Shown here: one piece after another, positions 1 through 49,919 of the stretch
Layout of the letters: each line of letters begins with the position of its first letter
How positions within the stretch are numbered: position 1 is the first letter of the stretch
DNA from: Scatophagus argus
Taxonomy: Eukaryota; Chordata; Actinopteri; Scatophagidae
Direction of reading: 5' to 3'
Assembly: GCF_020382885.2 (NCBI RefSeq)
Contig: NC_058510.1
Span: forward strand, 11,032,862 to 11,096,861
DNA: 64,000 bases
Translations under genes and position numbers: made by a program
Notes under the pieces: model-generated
What the model was told of the DNA's origin: nothing
Databases searched by the model: none
What the model saw: the letters and a program-made list of their open reading frames with translations, nothing else

Positions 1-348
1 TGGGAATGTGTGTGTGTGCATACTTCAGAGAGAGTTTTTGTGTGGTGAGTGGGTGGGTGCGTCAGTCAGTCGGCCTGGGCTCTCTGCAGTGCACTCAGCC
101 GCTGTGCTCTCCTCTCAGCTGAGTGGAAACATCATGTGTCTGTGGGACGCCACAGGAACAGCCCTGTTTCTCCAGGCTGAGACCAGAATAGACGGTTGAA
201 GACCGGACAGAGGGAGGAAGAAGGTGCAACATGGATGTGGACCAGAAACTCTGAATAGGCTATCTTGAACCAAAAGATTGAGTAACTAGTGCATTTTTGA
301 GGATCATTTTCTGCCATTTGGTCTTACCACCTCAGACCTGGCTATGCC
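1..348 (+). other. arhgap21: putative arhgap21 5' untranslated region
   Basis: This stretch precedes the candidate start ATG 349. It holds at least two short upstream open frames (8-199 and one from 134), which would be expected to dampen translation from 349. No TATA box is clear, and the true transcription start may lie before base 1. A further intron inside this stretch cannot be excluded. Confidence 0.4.
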
Positions 349-37369
<37,021 letters not shown>

Positions 37370-37783
37370 AACTGCAAGAGTGGTCTTGTCTAACGTATTT
37401 GTATAGATTTTTATTATTTTTTGTTTTTTTAAAGAATGAGTGCATAAACGTATGAATGTGAGCATTTTAGCTAAGGTTACTGCACAATATTTTTTCTACA
37501 AAGTATACTTAATGTATCTACTGTACATACTGTGTATAGGCTCATGTTATTGTTACTGGTTGAAGAGATGTTTATGTGTGAAATTCCACCGACATGTTGG
37601 CTATACTGGAACAGATGTGGGAAAAAAAAAAAAATAACAACTCAGACTTCCTCCTGCCCTACTAATACAAGAATGTGACTTTTTTTGTTGATTTGTGGTG
37701 TTAATAGGACAGAAATGGACTCTCTGTATTGTTATACAGCACTAAAAGAAGAGTCAGCCCGACTATGAGAATGCAGGAGGAAG

Positions 37784-37789
37784 AATAAA
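37784..37789 (+). terminator. arhgap21: arhgap21 poly(A) signal, proximal
   Basis: AATAAA lies 415 bases after the stop codon, in an AT-rich 3' untranslated region. A second AATAAA follows at 38041-38046, so at least two cleavage sites are plausible. Confidence 0.5.
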
Positions 37790-38040
37790 GTTCAGTTCTT
37801 CCTGTGATAAGCGGTATGAAGAATGTATTGCTCTCTTTGGACTAACACTAGTTGCTTGTGACAATATTGTCATTTTCAAAACAATATGTATGTGTTTTTA
37901 TTTGCCTGTACTTGAAGTATGTGGATGTAACTGAAGGCTGCTTTCTGTGCTGGGTGCTGTGGGAAGTTTGTTTTTTCACAGTACAGTCACAACAGCCAGA
38001 TATTAGCTTGAGGGACTGGAGGATTATTATAGTTATATCA

Positions 38041-38046
38041 AATAAA
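38041..38046 (+). terminator. arhgap21: arhgap21 poly(A) signal, distal
   Basis: A second AATAAA lies about 670 bases after the stop. Further AATAAA copies occur near 38586 and 38704, so the transcript end is not fixed by sequence alone. Confidence 0.5.
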
Positions 38047-39640
38047 GACTGAAAAAAAACAGTAATGAAATGCTGATACTATAGTATGTATTGCTTGGTA
38101 CAGTAGTTTTTTATTTCCAAACATTGTCTGATTATAGTCCAAAAAGTAAGTTATTACATACGTTTGAATTCAGCAAGAAAAAGTGCCTCTTTTTTCCCCT
38201 CCTTTTTTTAAAACTGTTTTTACCAACAGTTGTCAAAGATGGGAATACATTTTCCAAAATATTTTTAGGAGAGAATAACCTCACAGGCATTCCAGAGACT
38301 TTTCATTTAGGTTTGTGGTTTTTCCTAGTTAAACCCACAACGACATCAGAGCATTCAAATTTATGTCCATGTCTTTGTGTCATTGCTCCACCAAACCCCC
38401 TGACCTCCTTTTTTTGAAGTGCAGTAAAATGTATGGGTGCTTAAGACCTGGGAGAAAAAAAATAGATAAATAAAACAACAAACCCATCTTTAAAAACTGC
38501 ATGAGACGATGTTTTCTGAACAGTGAATATCTCGCCTGTGTAGCGCAAAACGTGGGTGCATTGCCCTCCCTCAACAAACACTGGAAATAAATAATCTTTA
38601 TTAAATTTTTGCATCTCTTTGGCGTCATCCTTGCTGCGTTTAACCTAACATGGCACACTGATTTACTGAAAGCTGAATTGCTTTGGGTTTTATATATATA
38701 TATAAATAAAAGCAGCTGTTGTTTGTTTTGTTTTATGAGTGTGATTGTTAAGGTGGTGTGAAATTCAATACAGAATTTTAAAAACCTGATCCTTACAGAC
38801 TTATCCTTATTATTTATCCATAGTGCTGGAAGGATAAAATTGAGGTAAGCTTCAGGTGGTTACCAGTATATAACATAAGAAAAACTTTGATTTTCCAAAT
38901 ATAAAAGCAACCAGCATCTGCAATGGAAACCACTGTGTGAGTGTGTTTGATAAAGGCCCACAATAAAAGACAGCAACAAAGGGATGTTCGGGGGGAAAAG
39001 CCAGTCAGGGCCTTAAAAGTAATTTAAACCCCATGTCTACTACACCTTACAGCGAGAGAGAGCGAATCATAATGGGTTGTAAAAAAAATCACTTCTAACA
39101 GCTAACAAGTAAAATGGAGAAAGAGAAAATAATGTTAGAGATTGTCAACATTGTGTCCTCCATGATGGGTTTTGTCCCCTTACAGCAGCCGAAGTGGAAG
39201 GACGCTAAAGGCAACTGTTTCCAATCAGTGTGTGAGGCTGAAATTACTGGAATATAATCCAGTTTTTTGGGTTGGCTCATAGCCTGCAGGCAGTACTTAT
39301 TAAAGAAGACACGTTAACTTACATAAGTTAAAGGGAATTTCAGTACTAGACAAGAGCAGATGAATGTATGAAGATTTATGTGTCAGCAGGGCTGAGGACA
39401 CTGAGATCATGTCCTGGGAATACAGCAATGATATAGTGGACAGAGGAAAACAAACAAACAACAACAACTTCTGATGGGGATCGTATTGGGGGAAAAGCAA
39501 AAATTTATTCAAGATGTCTAACTGGCTCCTGTGTTATCTGTTGGAAGTGTGTATTTAAAAAAATAATAATAAAACCACACACATAATACAGATAAAGCAG
39601 AGACACGATAACACAACAACAACAGATATGAAAGATTTAA

Positions 39641-39860
39641 AGATCCAGTGTGTAGCATTTAGTGGCATCTGGTGGTGAAGTTTCAGACTGCAACCAGCTG
39701 AGGGCACCTCGCCCACCCGCCCCTGAAAAACATGAAAAGTTCTCCCAAAACCTGAGTGATTAGTTTGTCTGTGAAAGAGGACCGCAGTAGATATAAAAGA
39801 CTCATCTTAAGGTAACAAAAACACAATAATTATTAAAAAAACACTTTAAGGTTACTGGTT
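39641..39860. repeat. diverged copy of a widespread percomorph-type interspersed repeat
   Basis: The stretch contains AGATCCAGTGTGTAGCATTT, AGTGGCATCTGGTGG, TGCAACCAGCTGAGGG, then AGAGGACC, AGTAGATATAAA and TCTTAAGGTAACAAAAACAC. From memory, this order of blocks matches a short interspersed repeat found in many percomorph genomes, with an internal segment missing. No coding capacity. The family name and exact limits are not determined. Confidence 0.5.
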
Positions 39861-40160
39861 ATTATAGAGAATCTCAGCATATGAAAGAACAGAGAATATA
39901 ATGCCTAAAATAGGCCTACAGTAAATATAATAAAAAACAAAATGAAACCTAAAATAGCTGGAAAAATAAAACAATCACATCAAAAAAAGAAAAAGTTCAC
40001 AATTTTTGTAAATATGGAAATAATAAAATATAATGAAAAATACTGTGGGGACTGAACAGGCTAAATAGCCTACAGTGTTTAAACCGTACCACAGTGTCTG
40101 CATTGTCACAACGTGGGAATGTGCGCATGATGACAATTCACGTAACGAGCTGCCTCATGC

Positions 40161-40199
40161 TGACTCAGTGATGTAACGTGAACACACTCTCAGTGTGTT
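40161..40199 (+). promoter_or_regulatory. apod: candidate apod promoter elements: AP-1 site and 8-bp inverted repeat
   Basis: TGACTCA at 40161-40167 is a consensus AP-1 site. AACACACT (40181-40188) and AGTGTGTT (40192-40199) form a perfect inverted repeat with a 3-base spacer, the spacing used by steroid receptors, although the half-site is not a classic AGAACA. They lie just before the probable untranslated first exon. Mammalian ApoD is stress- and steroid-responsive, so the placement is suggestive. Confidence 0.35.
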
Positions 40200-40289
40200 T
40201 GTCCTCAGAGCTCCAGACAGTCTCCACACTGCAGCAGGCACAGAGTGAGCTGCGGCCCCAGACCTCCACCTGACATCCGCACACCTGAG
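40200..40289 (+). other. apod: putative apod 5' untranslated exon
   Basis: A GC-richer block ends with a strong donor (GAG|GTAAGC, GT at 40290) and has no useful ATG. The coding exon at 41494 begins with two untranslated bases after an AAG acceptor, so an upstream untranslated exon is required. The 5' limit is a guess. Confidence 0.45.
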
Positions 40290-41493
40290 GTAAGCAAGGC
40301 TTTAAGTTATGGCTGACGGGAGCTAAAAATCAAACATTCACAGTGTAAATGTTTTTAATTAATTACTTCTTTTCTGCAAGGCTCATTTTCCCACTTGATT
40401 TTATCCTCTGTAGTTGTAAAATACTGGAGAAAAATATTAATTTAGGTCGACCGTTTTTAACATTTGGCTGAAATGAGAAACTACTAAATACGATGTGTTT
40501 TGTTACTCTCAAACAGCAGTACTGTGTAAAGAAATAAGCATAACATGAAGCTGTTACGTGGAACCAGAAGAACAGGTTTGACCACATGTGGTGTTGTGCA
40601 TAAAGAGACAAAAGTAAAGATGCAAAGGAGACAAAAGACAGGTTGATTTCCTCAGCTGTCCAATGAGAGCGAGAGAGCGAGATGTCTGCCATAGTTTTTC
40701 GCCACTATCTTATTTCACCATTAACATCCAGTTGACCATGAAAAGCTAAAATGTAAATACTTTCAGGTATGCATATGTAGCACGCCAACAGCCTCCGGAG
40801 GTAGTGTAGGCCATACTGTCTCATAGCTTCAGTTTAACCCTCTAACATGAAAACCAAGACCAAAAGAACCCCCCAAAAAGAAAAAAAAATAGTCAAAATG
40901 AAATAAGCAATCAATCAATATGTTCTCCACCAAGTCACTGAATAAAACTAAAAGTTTACATAAAACCTGTGTTACTTTCTGAGGCAGGTGTTCAATAAAA
41001 CACAGGCCTTGCTGCAACATTTAAGCCGACCCTTAAACTCCAGGATGAAAAGTTTCACAACAACAACAAACTTGTTTTGTGATTTTTAATCCCTCACTCA
41101 ACTACTTAAGTTTAACTTTACATTCCAGTTGACCCTTACTTCAGACAAAATTTAAAATTGTTACATTTGCTGCTACGCCTCATAGTGTGGGTACTTTATT
41201 TCTTTAAGACGAAACCCCACAGATTTAGCATTGCACTCCTGTAACAAAAATGCCCCATGTTCAACAGCTGTAATATAGAAGTTATGTGCAGAGTAACACA
41301 TCAATAATTATAATCCAGTAATAAAAATTATACTGCATCATGCATACTGTTGGTACTTGAAGTATATTTGATGCTGATGCTTTTGTACTTTTAAATAAAG
41401 TTTTAAATGCATGACTTTTACCCGTAAAGCTTACTTTAAATTTATTTACACATCTTCACTTTCACCTTCTATAATCCTCCTTCTCTCCTGAAG
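40290..41493 (+). other. apod intron 1 (predicted)
   Basis: AT-rich, 1.2 kb, between the presumed untranslated exon and the signal-peptide exon. Nothing recognised. Confidence 0.4.
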
Positions 41494-41495
41494 GG

Positions 41496-43803
41496 ATGAT
41501 GTCTGTCTACCTTCTCCTCCTCCTGCTGCTCCTCCCTCTGGTGGCAGCTCAGACCTATCACTGGGGTCCCTGTCCCACTCCTAAGGTGCAGCCCAACTTC
41601 AACCTTCAACAGGTAAAACACACTAAATCTTTCACTCGTGCACACTATCCACTGAGCTGCACAGAGCTAACGGAGCCCCTCTCTTGACAGTATCTCGGCA
41701 GGTGGTATGAGATCGAGAAGCTCCCTGCTTCCTTCGAGAGAGGGAAGTGCATCGAAGCCAACTACGCCATAAGGAGAGACGGTACCATTCAGGTGCTGAA
41801 CTCTCAGTTCTAGTGAGTACTGGGGGGTTTTTGTTGTGGATTCTGGCTTCACGATACATTTGATTTGATGTTCAATGTTAGAGATTCTACCTGTGAAACA
41901 AACCATCCAGCCCTGTACATCCTTTCCAGAGAACGAGAGGACTGATGCCACTTTCGTATCTGCAGGCTAAATACAAAGCTAGAGGCAGTTAATTTAGCTC
42001 AGCACAAAACAATGTCATTACAACTGTGAAGATGTCAGATAAAAGAGCCTGTCACAGAACGTTAGCATCACTATCACTATAACCTGCGAGGTTTTGGTGA
42101 AACAGACCAGGAACTATGAACGTGCAAACTAACAAATAAACTAGGCGTCGCTTTTGACTCATGTTTCACTCAAGTCAAACCATGTCACCACATCTCACCT
42201 CACTGAGGTCAAGGGTCAACAACTCAGAATGTGAATGACTTCACTAAATCATCATAAGAAGTAAATAACACATGCAGCTATGTAGCAAACTCTTTCTAGC
42301 CTAATTTCCCATCAGGGGGCAATGGGACACAAACTTTGCTTACATGTTGACTGGGTCATCAAAATGTCACAGCAGGAGGACTTACAAGCAAGTAAGATGG
42401 TTCACTTTTCTTGTAAGGACCAACACATTATTAAGAATTTGCTCTGAAAGCCCAATGACTGAAGACCTGGTGGACATCTCCTTTAATCCAGCAGAGGAAA
42501 GATTAACTTTTGCTTTACATAGTATGTACTGTAGACAAAACAATGTCTAATGGGACAAATTGGGTCCGTCTCTGCGATTGCTGTGTTCATGTGTTATTGT
42601 TTTCTCTGCCTCTCAGTAAAGACAAGGTGAGGGTAGCAGAAGGGACAGCAGTGGTTGCAGACCCGAGAGAATCTGCCAAACTTGGCGTCAGCTTCTCTTA
42701 TTGTAAGTAGTCTTCTTCATCCTAATCGTCTTCATATTTTGCCTGACTGTTGTCCCTTTTTCTTTCATTCTTCTGTCAGTTTTTGGATTGGGGGCAACAA
42801 AAGACAGGGAAAGTTATGGTATTTCCAGATGTAAACACTGGCTACCAAAGGGGTTTCCTCGAAAGACATCAGACATAGCAGACTCCACTCATCGTCCTCA
42901 TTCACAGGAGAGCACACATACCCTGTGAATGAGGACGCGTCTGCTGACATGTGATGCAGCAGCCTCAGACAGACAGGCTTATTGTCAATACAAATGCACT
43001 GTCTGTCTCGTCAGCGAATCATCTATTCTGGTCCAACAGTAGATGTTTACGTCTTTTTTTTCAGCCAACTCGAGTGTGACATCAGTGCTGCGGCTGTTCA
43101 GGGCGACCAGGTTCAAGTCTGACCTCCAGTGATGTAAAAATTTTCGCTTTTAATTTTGAAAACAACCTCAGAGTGGGTGCACATGTGCGCACAGTTGAGC
43201 AGTTGAAGGTGTATGCACAAAATAAATCCTAAAATTTAAACTCAGACATGAGAGACTGTGGTCTGTGTGTAGATCGTTACACATTCAAAGTGCTTTTTTC
43301 AAAATAAATAAATAAATCAAAATAACAGGATCAAGTCAGTGCAGTCTCTTGCTTCAGATTTTAACCATAACCTTCCTCTTTTCTGTAATTCTATACAATT
43401 TAAGCTTGTTCCGTATAAATTTTTTAATTGTGCTCTTGCTTAGGTTGCCGCTGCTTTACAGTTCTCAGCAATATTGAATGGATTTATTTTGTAAATCGAT
43501 TTTTAAAACTGTGCTTTCGATACATGATTTATTGCCAGTACACCTTCATGCCTCTGACTTTTTCTCCCAGTTACTCCCTACAGCCCCTACTGGGTTCTGA
43601 CCACTGACTACACCAGCCTGTCCGTCGTGTACTCTTGCACGGACATCCTCCGCTTGTTCCACGTCGACTACGCCTGGATCCTCGGCCGGTCGCGCTTCCT
43701 GCCTCCAGACACCGTGCGTTATGCCAAAGAGCTGCTGATCAGTGAGGGAATCGACCTGTTCAGGATGAAGGCCACAGATCAGACGGGCTGCAAGGATAAT
43801 TAG
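41496..43803 (+). CDS. apod: apolipoprotein D-like lipocalin
   Basis: Exons 41496-41612, 41691-41812, 42617-42702 and 43571-43803 (phases 0, 2, 1) give 185 aa; human ApoD has 189. A Leu-rich signal peptide (MMSVYLLLLLLLLP) is followed by mature QTYHWGPCP, starting with Gln as in mammalian ApoD. The lipocalin GxW motif is YLGRWYEIEKLP; later family blocks are YWVLTTDYTSLSVVYSC and AWILGRSRFLP. Four cysteines (GPCPTP, GKCIEA, VYSC, TGCKD) match the two disulfides of ApoD. No N-glycosylation sequon is present, unlike human ApoD with two. It is a secreted carrier of small hydrophobic ligands. Teleosts have several apod genes (apoda and apodb groups); which this is remains open. The first ATG of two tandem ATGs is used. 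Confidence 0.95.
41813..43570 (+). other. apod introns 2 and 3
   Basis: Two introns (41813-42616 and 42703-43570) flank the 86-nt exon. No repeat or extra exon is recognised; a short inverted pair (CTCATCGTCCTCATTCACAG with CTGTGAATGAGGACG) lies near 42887-42937. Confidence 0.5.
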
Positions 43804-44324
43804 GGATGCATGGAGACTCCCACTCATGGCACCTGCACTGCACTCAGAAGAGGCAGGGTTGAATACTTGATCAGCAGGACTGTACTGTTAACTACAACAT
43901 CTTCAAACTTACTAACCATCAGCTCAAAGTTAAGAGGAAATACAGGAAAACGTTGTCCTGTTGAACAGCACTTATTTTCAAACAGATGTGTATCGCAGGT
44001 ATAGCATTATTTGCTTTGATTTTCATTACTTTTCCAGCATCATGTCGTAACTCTTCCTCACTGACCAAAAGTACTCCAGTGTAACAGATATGAAAACATT
44101 TAAAGATATTTTTACATTTTAATTCTGTAGTAACTGATCAGTACTTTTAAAAAAGTGGAGGGAAGGAGTTTGTAAAACCTGCATGACATCAACTCTGAAC
44201 CTCAGTGAAGTTACGTAACGTTACTCATTGTTCTTTAGGAATATATTGTATTTTGATATTCTAGGACATCATATTGTGTAAACAAGAATGTTTGTGGTGA
44301 TGGTCTTTTTAATTTTTAATTTTT

Positions 44325-44330
44325 ATTAAA
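44325..44330 (+). terminator. apod: apod poly(A) signal (ATTAAA)
   Basis: The common variant ATTAAA lies 522 bases after the stop in an AT-rich tract. There is no AATAAA between the stop and this point. Confidence 0.45.
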
Positions 44331-44573
44331 TCTGTATTCATGAAGCAGTTACCTGGCTGTCTGTATCAGTGAGCATCAGTGGAATATAACTGAGCACATT
44401 TACTGCAAGTATCTCAAATTTGTACTTCCTCTCACACATATATATATACATATATATACATACACACACATATAGGAAAAAAAAAGATGCATGAACAGAT
44501 TTTACACCACTTGGAAATATCAAAGCACGCCTCTGTGTAAATACAGTCTGATCTGGGCAAAACTTGACTGTGT

Positions 44574-44578
<5 letters not shown>

Positions 44579-44646
<68 letters not shown>
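44579..44646. repeat. (AG)n(TG)n compound microsatellite
   Basis: About 15 AG units are followed by about 19 TG units. It lies immediately before the probable otos untranslated exon, so length variation could affect its promoter. Confidence 0.97.
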
Positions 44647-44647
<1 letters not shown>

Positions 44648-44649
44648 TG

Positions 44650-44755
44650 GAGGTCCACTGGCTGTTCCTCCACTGAGCCCCTCACACTACAGACCACAGT
44701 GAACCAGTAGATGAACAGCAGCGTCTCTCTGCACAGCTTCACAAACTGTTTTCAG
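44650..44755 (+). other. otos: putative otos 5' untranslated exon
   Basis: The block ends at TTCAG|GTAACC (GT at 44756). The coding exon starts at 44932 with nine untranslated bases, so an upstream exon is expected. An ATG at 44711 opens only a short frame. The 5' limit is approximate. Confidence 0.45.
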
Positions 44756-44940
44756 GTAACCAGATTTCATTTATCTCGGTATCGTCTTACTCCTACATAA
44801 TTAAGATAAACTGCACAAGAGTTTGCTTAAGAGGGATTAGCATGGTCTCCACATTTATGCAGTATAATCATCTCTGATAGACTGACCACTGGGCTAAAAC
44901 TGAGATCATTACAGACATTTTGTTCATTTAGGAGGGCAAG

Positions 44941-45966
<1,026 letters not shown>

Positions 45967-46172
45967 AAGGGGAGTTGAATGGAGCAGGAAGACTGGGAAG
46001 GAGCTGATGAGGAAATATATACTTTGAGAGAAAGCGAGAAATAAGAGGAAATTAATATAGAAATTCAATGTAAAGCATAGCAAGTATATGACTGTTGTAG
46101 TTTAGATGTACATGTAGAATAGAGTATATATCCCTTTTGTAGGACTGTATGATATCTCCTGTGCCACAAATT

Positions 46173-46178
46173 AATAAA
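46173..46178 (+). terminator. otos: otos poly(A) signal
   Basis: AATAAA lies 207 bases after the stop codon, followed by a TG-rich stretch (ATGTGATGATC) suitable as a downstream element. Confidence 0.7.
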
Positions 46179-46641
46179 CATTTTTCAAATATGTGATGAT
46201 CACCGGCCAATGATTTGTCTCAAGCTTCATTTAACGTCTCTTTTCCTTCATTTTATTATTTTTTTTCCTTCTCTCTTATATACTTCCCTACATACATACT
46301 TCTATTTATTCAGTTTAATATTTACAGGAACAAGATGTCACAATCTGTTGTCACAAGCTAAAAATAAAACACGTCAATGAAAAGGTAAAATAAAATGACA
46401 ATACCATATACAAATATAAACATTAACATATAATTCAATAGCAAATTGAAAATAATTACTATATAATAATTAATAATAATTACGGTAAGTAAAAGCGGAC
46501 CCGATGGGAGAAGCTGCTGGAGGCAGCCGAGCCCAATTTCCTGCTGCACACGGTTGTTTTGAATACATCATCAATGGTGCTAAGAAGCTAACTCAGCCAG
46601 GCATTCAAAAAGCTGTGTTCGTCTACTGAACTGAAAACATA

Positions 46642-48223
46642 ATGAAACCCGCGGTGGACGAGATGTTTCCTGAAGGAGCTGGACCGTACGTGGACCTAGA
46701 GGAGGTAGGTTAACAGGCTCGGAGCGAAAAAGTAACATAATAATAACAAAACAAAACAAAAACTTGCTAATGCTAACTTAGTGAGAGTCAAAGTTATAAA
46801 CTCAGCTAGCTACCGTTACACTCTGAAAATAATGCTGTCGATACTCACAGCATTTGCGAGACAGTTTTGCGTCTTTTTTTAAAAAAAAAAGTTTTAAAGT
46901 TTTTAATCGAATCGTATGAACAATATGTTTCAGTTCATGTTTGTTTTTTCTTTTTTCAAAGAGCGTGCAAAGAGCATGATCCTGTGAAGGTTGTTTGTCC
47001 ATATGAAACTGGCATTTAACGCTACTGTTTTTCATTGGTGGCAGTTTTCACATCATTTATTTGTCCCCTGTTGTTTGCCTGTAATGATGCAAGAGTGTGT
47101 GATTTGCTTGTGCTGTAAAACTGGTTGCACTGCTTCGTGTCAACAGGCAGGGGGCAGCAGCGGTCTGCTGATGGATCTGGCAGCCAATGAAAAAGCAGTG
47201 CACTCAGACTTCTTTAACGGTAAACCAGCTTTTCTCTCACACACATACACACAAACTTGGTACACGCACCTAAATTGTAATCTCTAGATCTGATCAGCTT
47301 CGGTGAGAAAACAAGCGACCACACGATCATTTTCATTTTTAATAATGGGCTTTCCTCCTCTGCTTCCAGACCGCAGACGCGAAGCACAGCAGGAAATGTT
47401 TATTTACCTCCTGCTCACTTTTCCAGCAGCTGGGAAAAAAACATGAGACTTGGTCTTGAGAACTTGCAGCATGTATTGACCAACACAATGTGACCTATAC
47501 TGTGCATTTGCCAGGCAAAATACTGCTAATGTGTCCTCTGTGTCCCTTGTATTCATTGACCATGTGTCTCTCACTCACTCAGGCACTCACAGTAAACACT
47601 GTCCAATTCAGGAGCTTCTCTTACACTGCTCTTGTAACAAAGGTTAACCTGTTGTACCAAAATATTTTTTTCAGTGTTGGCCTTTGGAATAAGGGAATCT
47701 TAGTTTTTGAATGAGCAGTAGAGACTAGCAGCAGACTCTGCTGGTTCTAAGTTTTACTCGCACCATGTGTTTGTGGAATTATTTTTCTTGGTATGCACAT
47801 ATAAACAGCAAATGAGTTTAAAATATTCCACTATTTTTTTTCCAGTAAGAGGAAAGTTTAAAGAGAAGAAGTATTAGTGTAAGCGCATTATCCAGTGTCC
47901 ACATTGTCTTTTCAAGTTAACCCGCAAAAATCCTGTTGTTCCCCCGTAAACACCAGTTTATGTGTGAGCATCGCACACACAGGCAGTGCATGAAAACACT
48001 AACCTAATCGGTTTTCCGTCTTGCAGTGTTAGCTGCGGGCAAAAAAATAAAAAAAATCAATTTTGGCTCAGCAGCACATGACCTAGAAAGAAAAGAGCTG
48101 ATTGTGAAAAAAGAAAAAAAAAGAGAGGAAAAGAGGAGAGGAGGATGGTAAAGTGAGTTTATAGCTGCTGTCAGACTGAAACACAGCAGGACACCTTGCC
48201 AGTCAGCTGCTTTAAACACTCGT

Positions 48224-48277
<54 letters not shown>

Positions 48278-49798
48278 CTTTAGATCAGTTTGGCTGGTAC
48301 TTAAAACTTCCATTCGGTGTTGTCTCATGTATGGTACGTCCTAGCTTGTGCTACTAACAGGAATTTGAGTCCCATAAGGGCCCTTCATGCTGATGACTGC
48401 ACTCAAAGTATTTTAATGCCATGTTTCAGTCCGGAGTAGATACAGTTCGTACATGTGATTAGACTGAAACTGTGTGTGCCAGAAATCATTTGCAATGCGG
48501 TAGAATTTATTAATAGTATTTTGGTTGGCACTAATCAGACCCTGGAGGTGTAGACACTCATCTTTTTATACGTGCATACCAACCATTTGACATTAGGTGG
48601 ACTGTTCTTTTAAAAAGGGCATACACAGGTCCTATTTCTGTTACCTAAGACGCGAGTTAGGACATGTCTGATTAGAGCTAAAGTGATCATTTAAAGCCAG
48701 TGATTCCACAGAGACTTTGCCCTTTTAATGGGGCTCTCTAAGCTGAGGTTGAGGTGTCCCTCTGTGCTGACATGGATGCCACAATATAATGTTAGGTTTT
48801 TAAAAAGGTCACCAAACAGTGTGAAAAGTGGTACGTTTTCTACTTTCCTGATGTTGCTGTGCGTTGTCTGCTGCGTTCAGAGTTGCAAGGGGTTATGGGT
48901 AGCCAAGGAGCAAGTTGTTTGTAACTTCCTGGAAACTACAGAAACATAAGAGTGTTTCTCAACCTAGAGACATTTTAGCAGATTTATGTAAATTTATATA
49001 ATACATTTTTACTTTATAGCCTGTATAAATGGCAAAATATCAAGCTTCTCTCTAAAAAGATCCTCCAGAAATATTTCAGCATATTCTCTAACAGTTACAG
49101 CATGGTGAATAAAGACTAGCAAATGCTTCTGCTAGACCTGGTCAGCTCAGAAGGCCACATTCCAGCTTACATCAACCCAGACTCCGTAACCACTGTCCAT
49201 AAATCTCCATGCAGTCCAACATTTCAACAGTACAACAACGTTCATTGTCTTGCGTAGTGCTCAAAAAGAAAGAAAATCAGCAATTTAAAAGCGGGAAGTG
49301 AATGATAATATTGATGATTAATTAGTCGATAGATAATTGAAAAAGCTCAAATCATCAGAGCTTTTAAATGGAGCGTTTCATTATCTGGATGAGCAAAGAA
49401 GAAAGTGTAGCACTACAAGAAGGATCAGCTATCATTTATTTTTCCCTCCTTTTTAATAGCAGTAGTGTTATTATTGTTTTTCTCTCTCGAAACAGTTTTA
49501 AAGAATCAATATATGAGTCCATACATCAGATGCACCACTGAGTCAGCTTAGTTATACAACAAGTACTAGTTAGTGCTAATGGATGCGGATCCACTTCTTG
49601 AGTAAAATGACTCACTGGATAAAAATACCACCAAATATCATTTGATCCAAGCTCAGAGGGTGAGAATGTGAGCTCTGGGAAACTGGACTAATTCTAACCC
49701 TTTCCTTTTTTTGTCTCCTTTCTTTCCATTTTGTATTCTTCTTCTCTTTTACACCTGCAGACTTTGAGGATCTGTTCGACGACGATGACCTTCAGTGA
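46642..49798 (+). CDS. cops9: COP9 signalosome complex subunit 9
   Basis: Exons 46642-46704, 47147-47219 and 49761-49798 (phases 0, 1) encode 57 aa, exactly the human length. The protein is almost identical to human COPS9 (MYEOV2): [19 protein letters not shown], then [18 protein letters not shown] and the acidic end [11 protein letters not shown]. It is the small acidic ninth subunit (CSNAP) of the COP9 signalosome, which removes NEDD8 from cullins, and it binds between other subunits through its Phe/Asp-rich tail. No ORF of this size would be found by length alone; the exons were recognised by sequence. The region just upstream (46,500-46,640) is the presumed promoter. Confidence 0.97.
47220..49760 (+). 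other. cops9 intron 2
   Basis: A 2.5-kb intron, large relative to the 174-nt coding sequence. It contains a (CA)n microsatellite at 48225-48275. No other feature is recognised. Confidence 0.6.
48225..48275. repeat. (CA)n microsatellite
   Basis: About 25 uninterrupted CA units within cops9 intron 2. Confidence 0.97.
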
Positions 49799-49908
49799 TG
49801 ACAGCGTCTGAACACCTGTGCGTTTCTGTGAACGTGTACATCAGAAAATGGGCTTATTATAACTACAAGTTTTCTCTTATCCTGTCATGTCACTCACCAC
49901 CATGATGA

Positions 49909-49914
49909 AATAAA
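49909..49914 (+). terminator. cops9: cops9 poly(A) signal
   Basis: AATAAA lies 110 bases after the stop, followed by a T/G-rich stretch, a compact 3' end fitting this small gene. Confidence 0.8.
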
Positions 49915-49919
49915 GTCTT

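Larger units (their letters stand above)
37370..40200. other. arhgap21 3' UTR and spacer to apod
   Basis: The first 0.7 kb is arhgap21 3' untranslated sequence. The remainder is AT-rich spacer with a diverged interspersed repeat (39641-39860) and a TATA dinucleotide run near 38692-38705. No exon was recognised on either strand. Confidence 0.6.
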
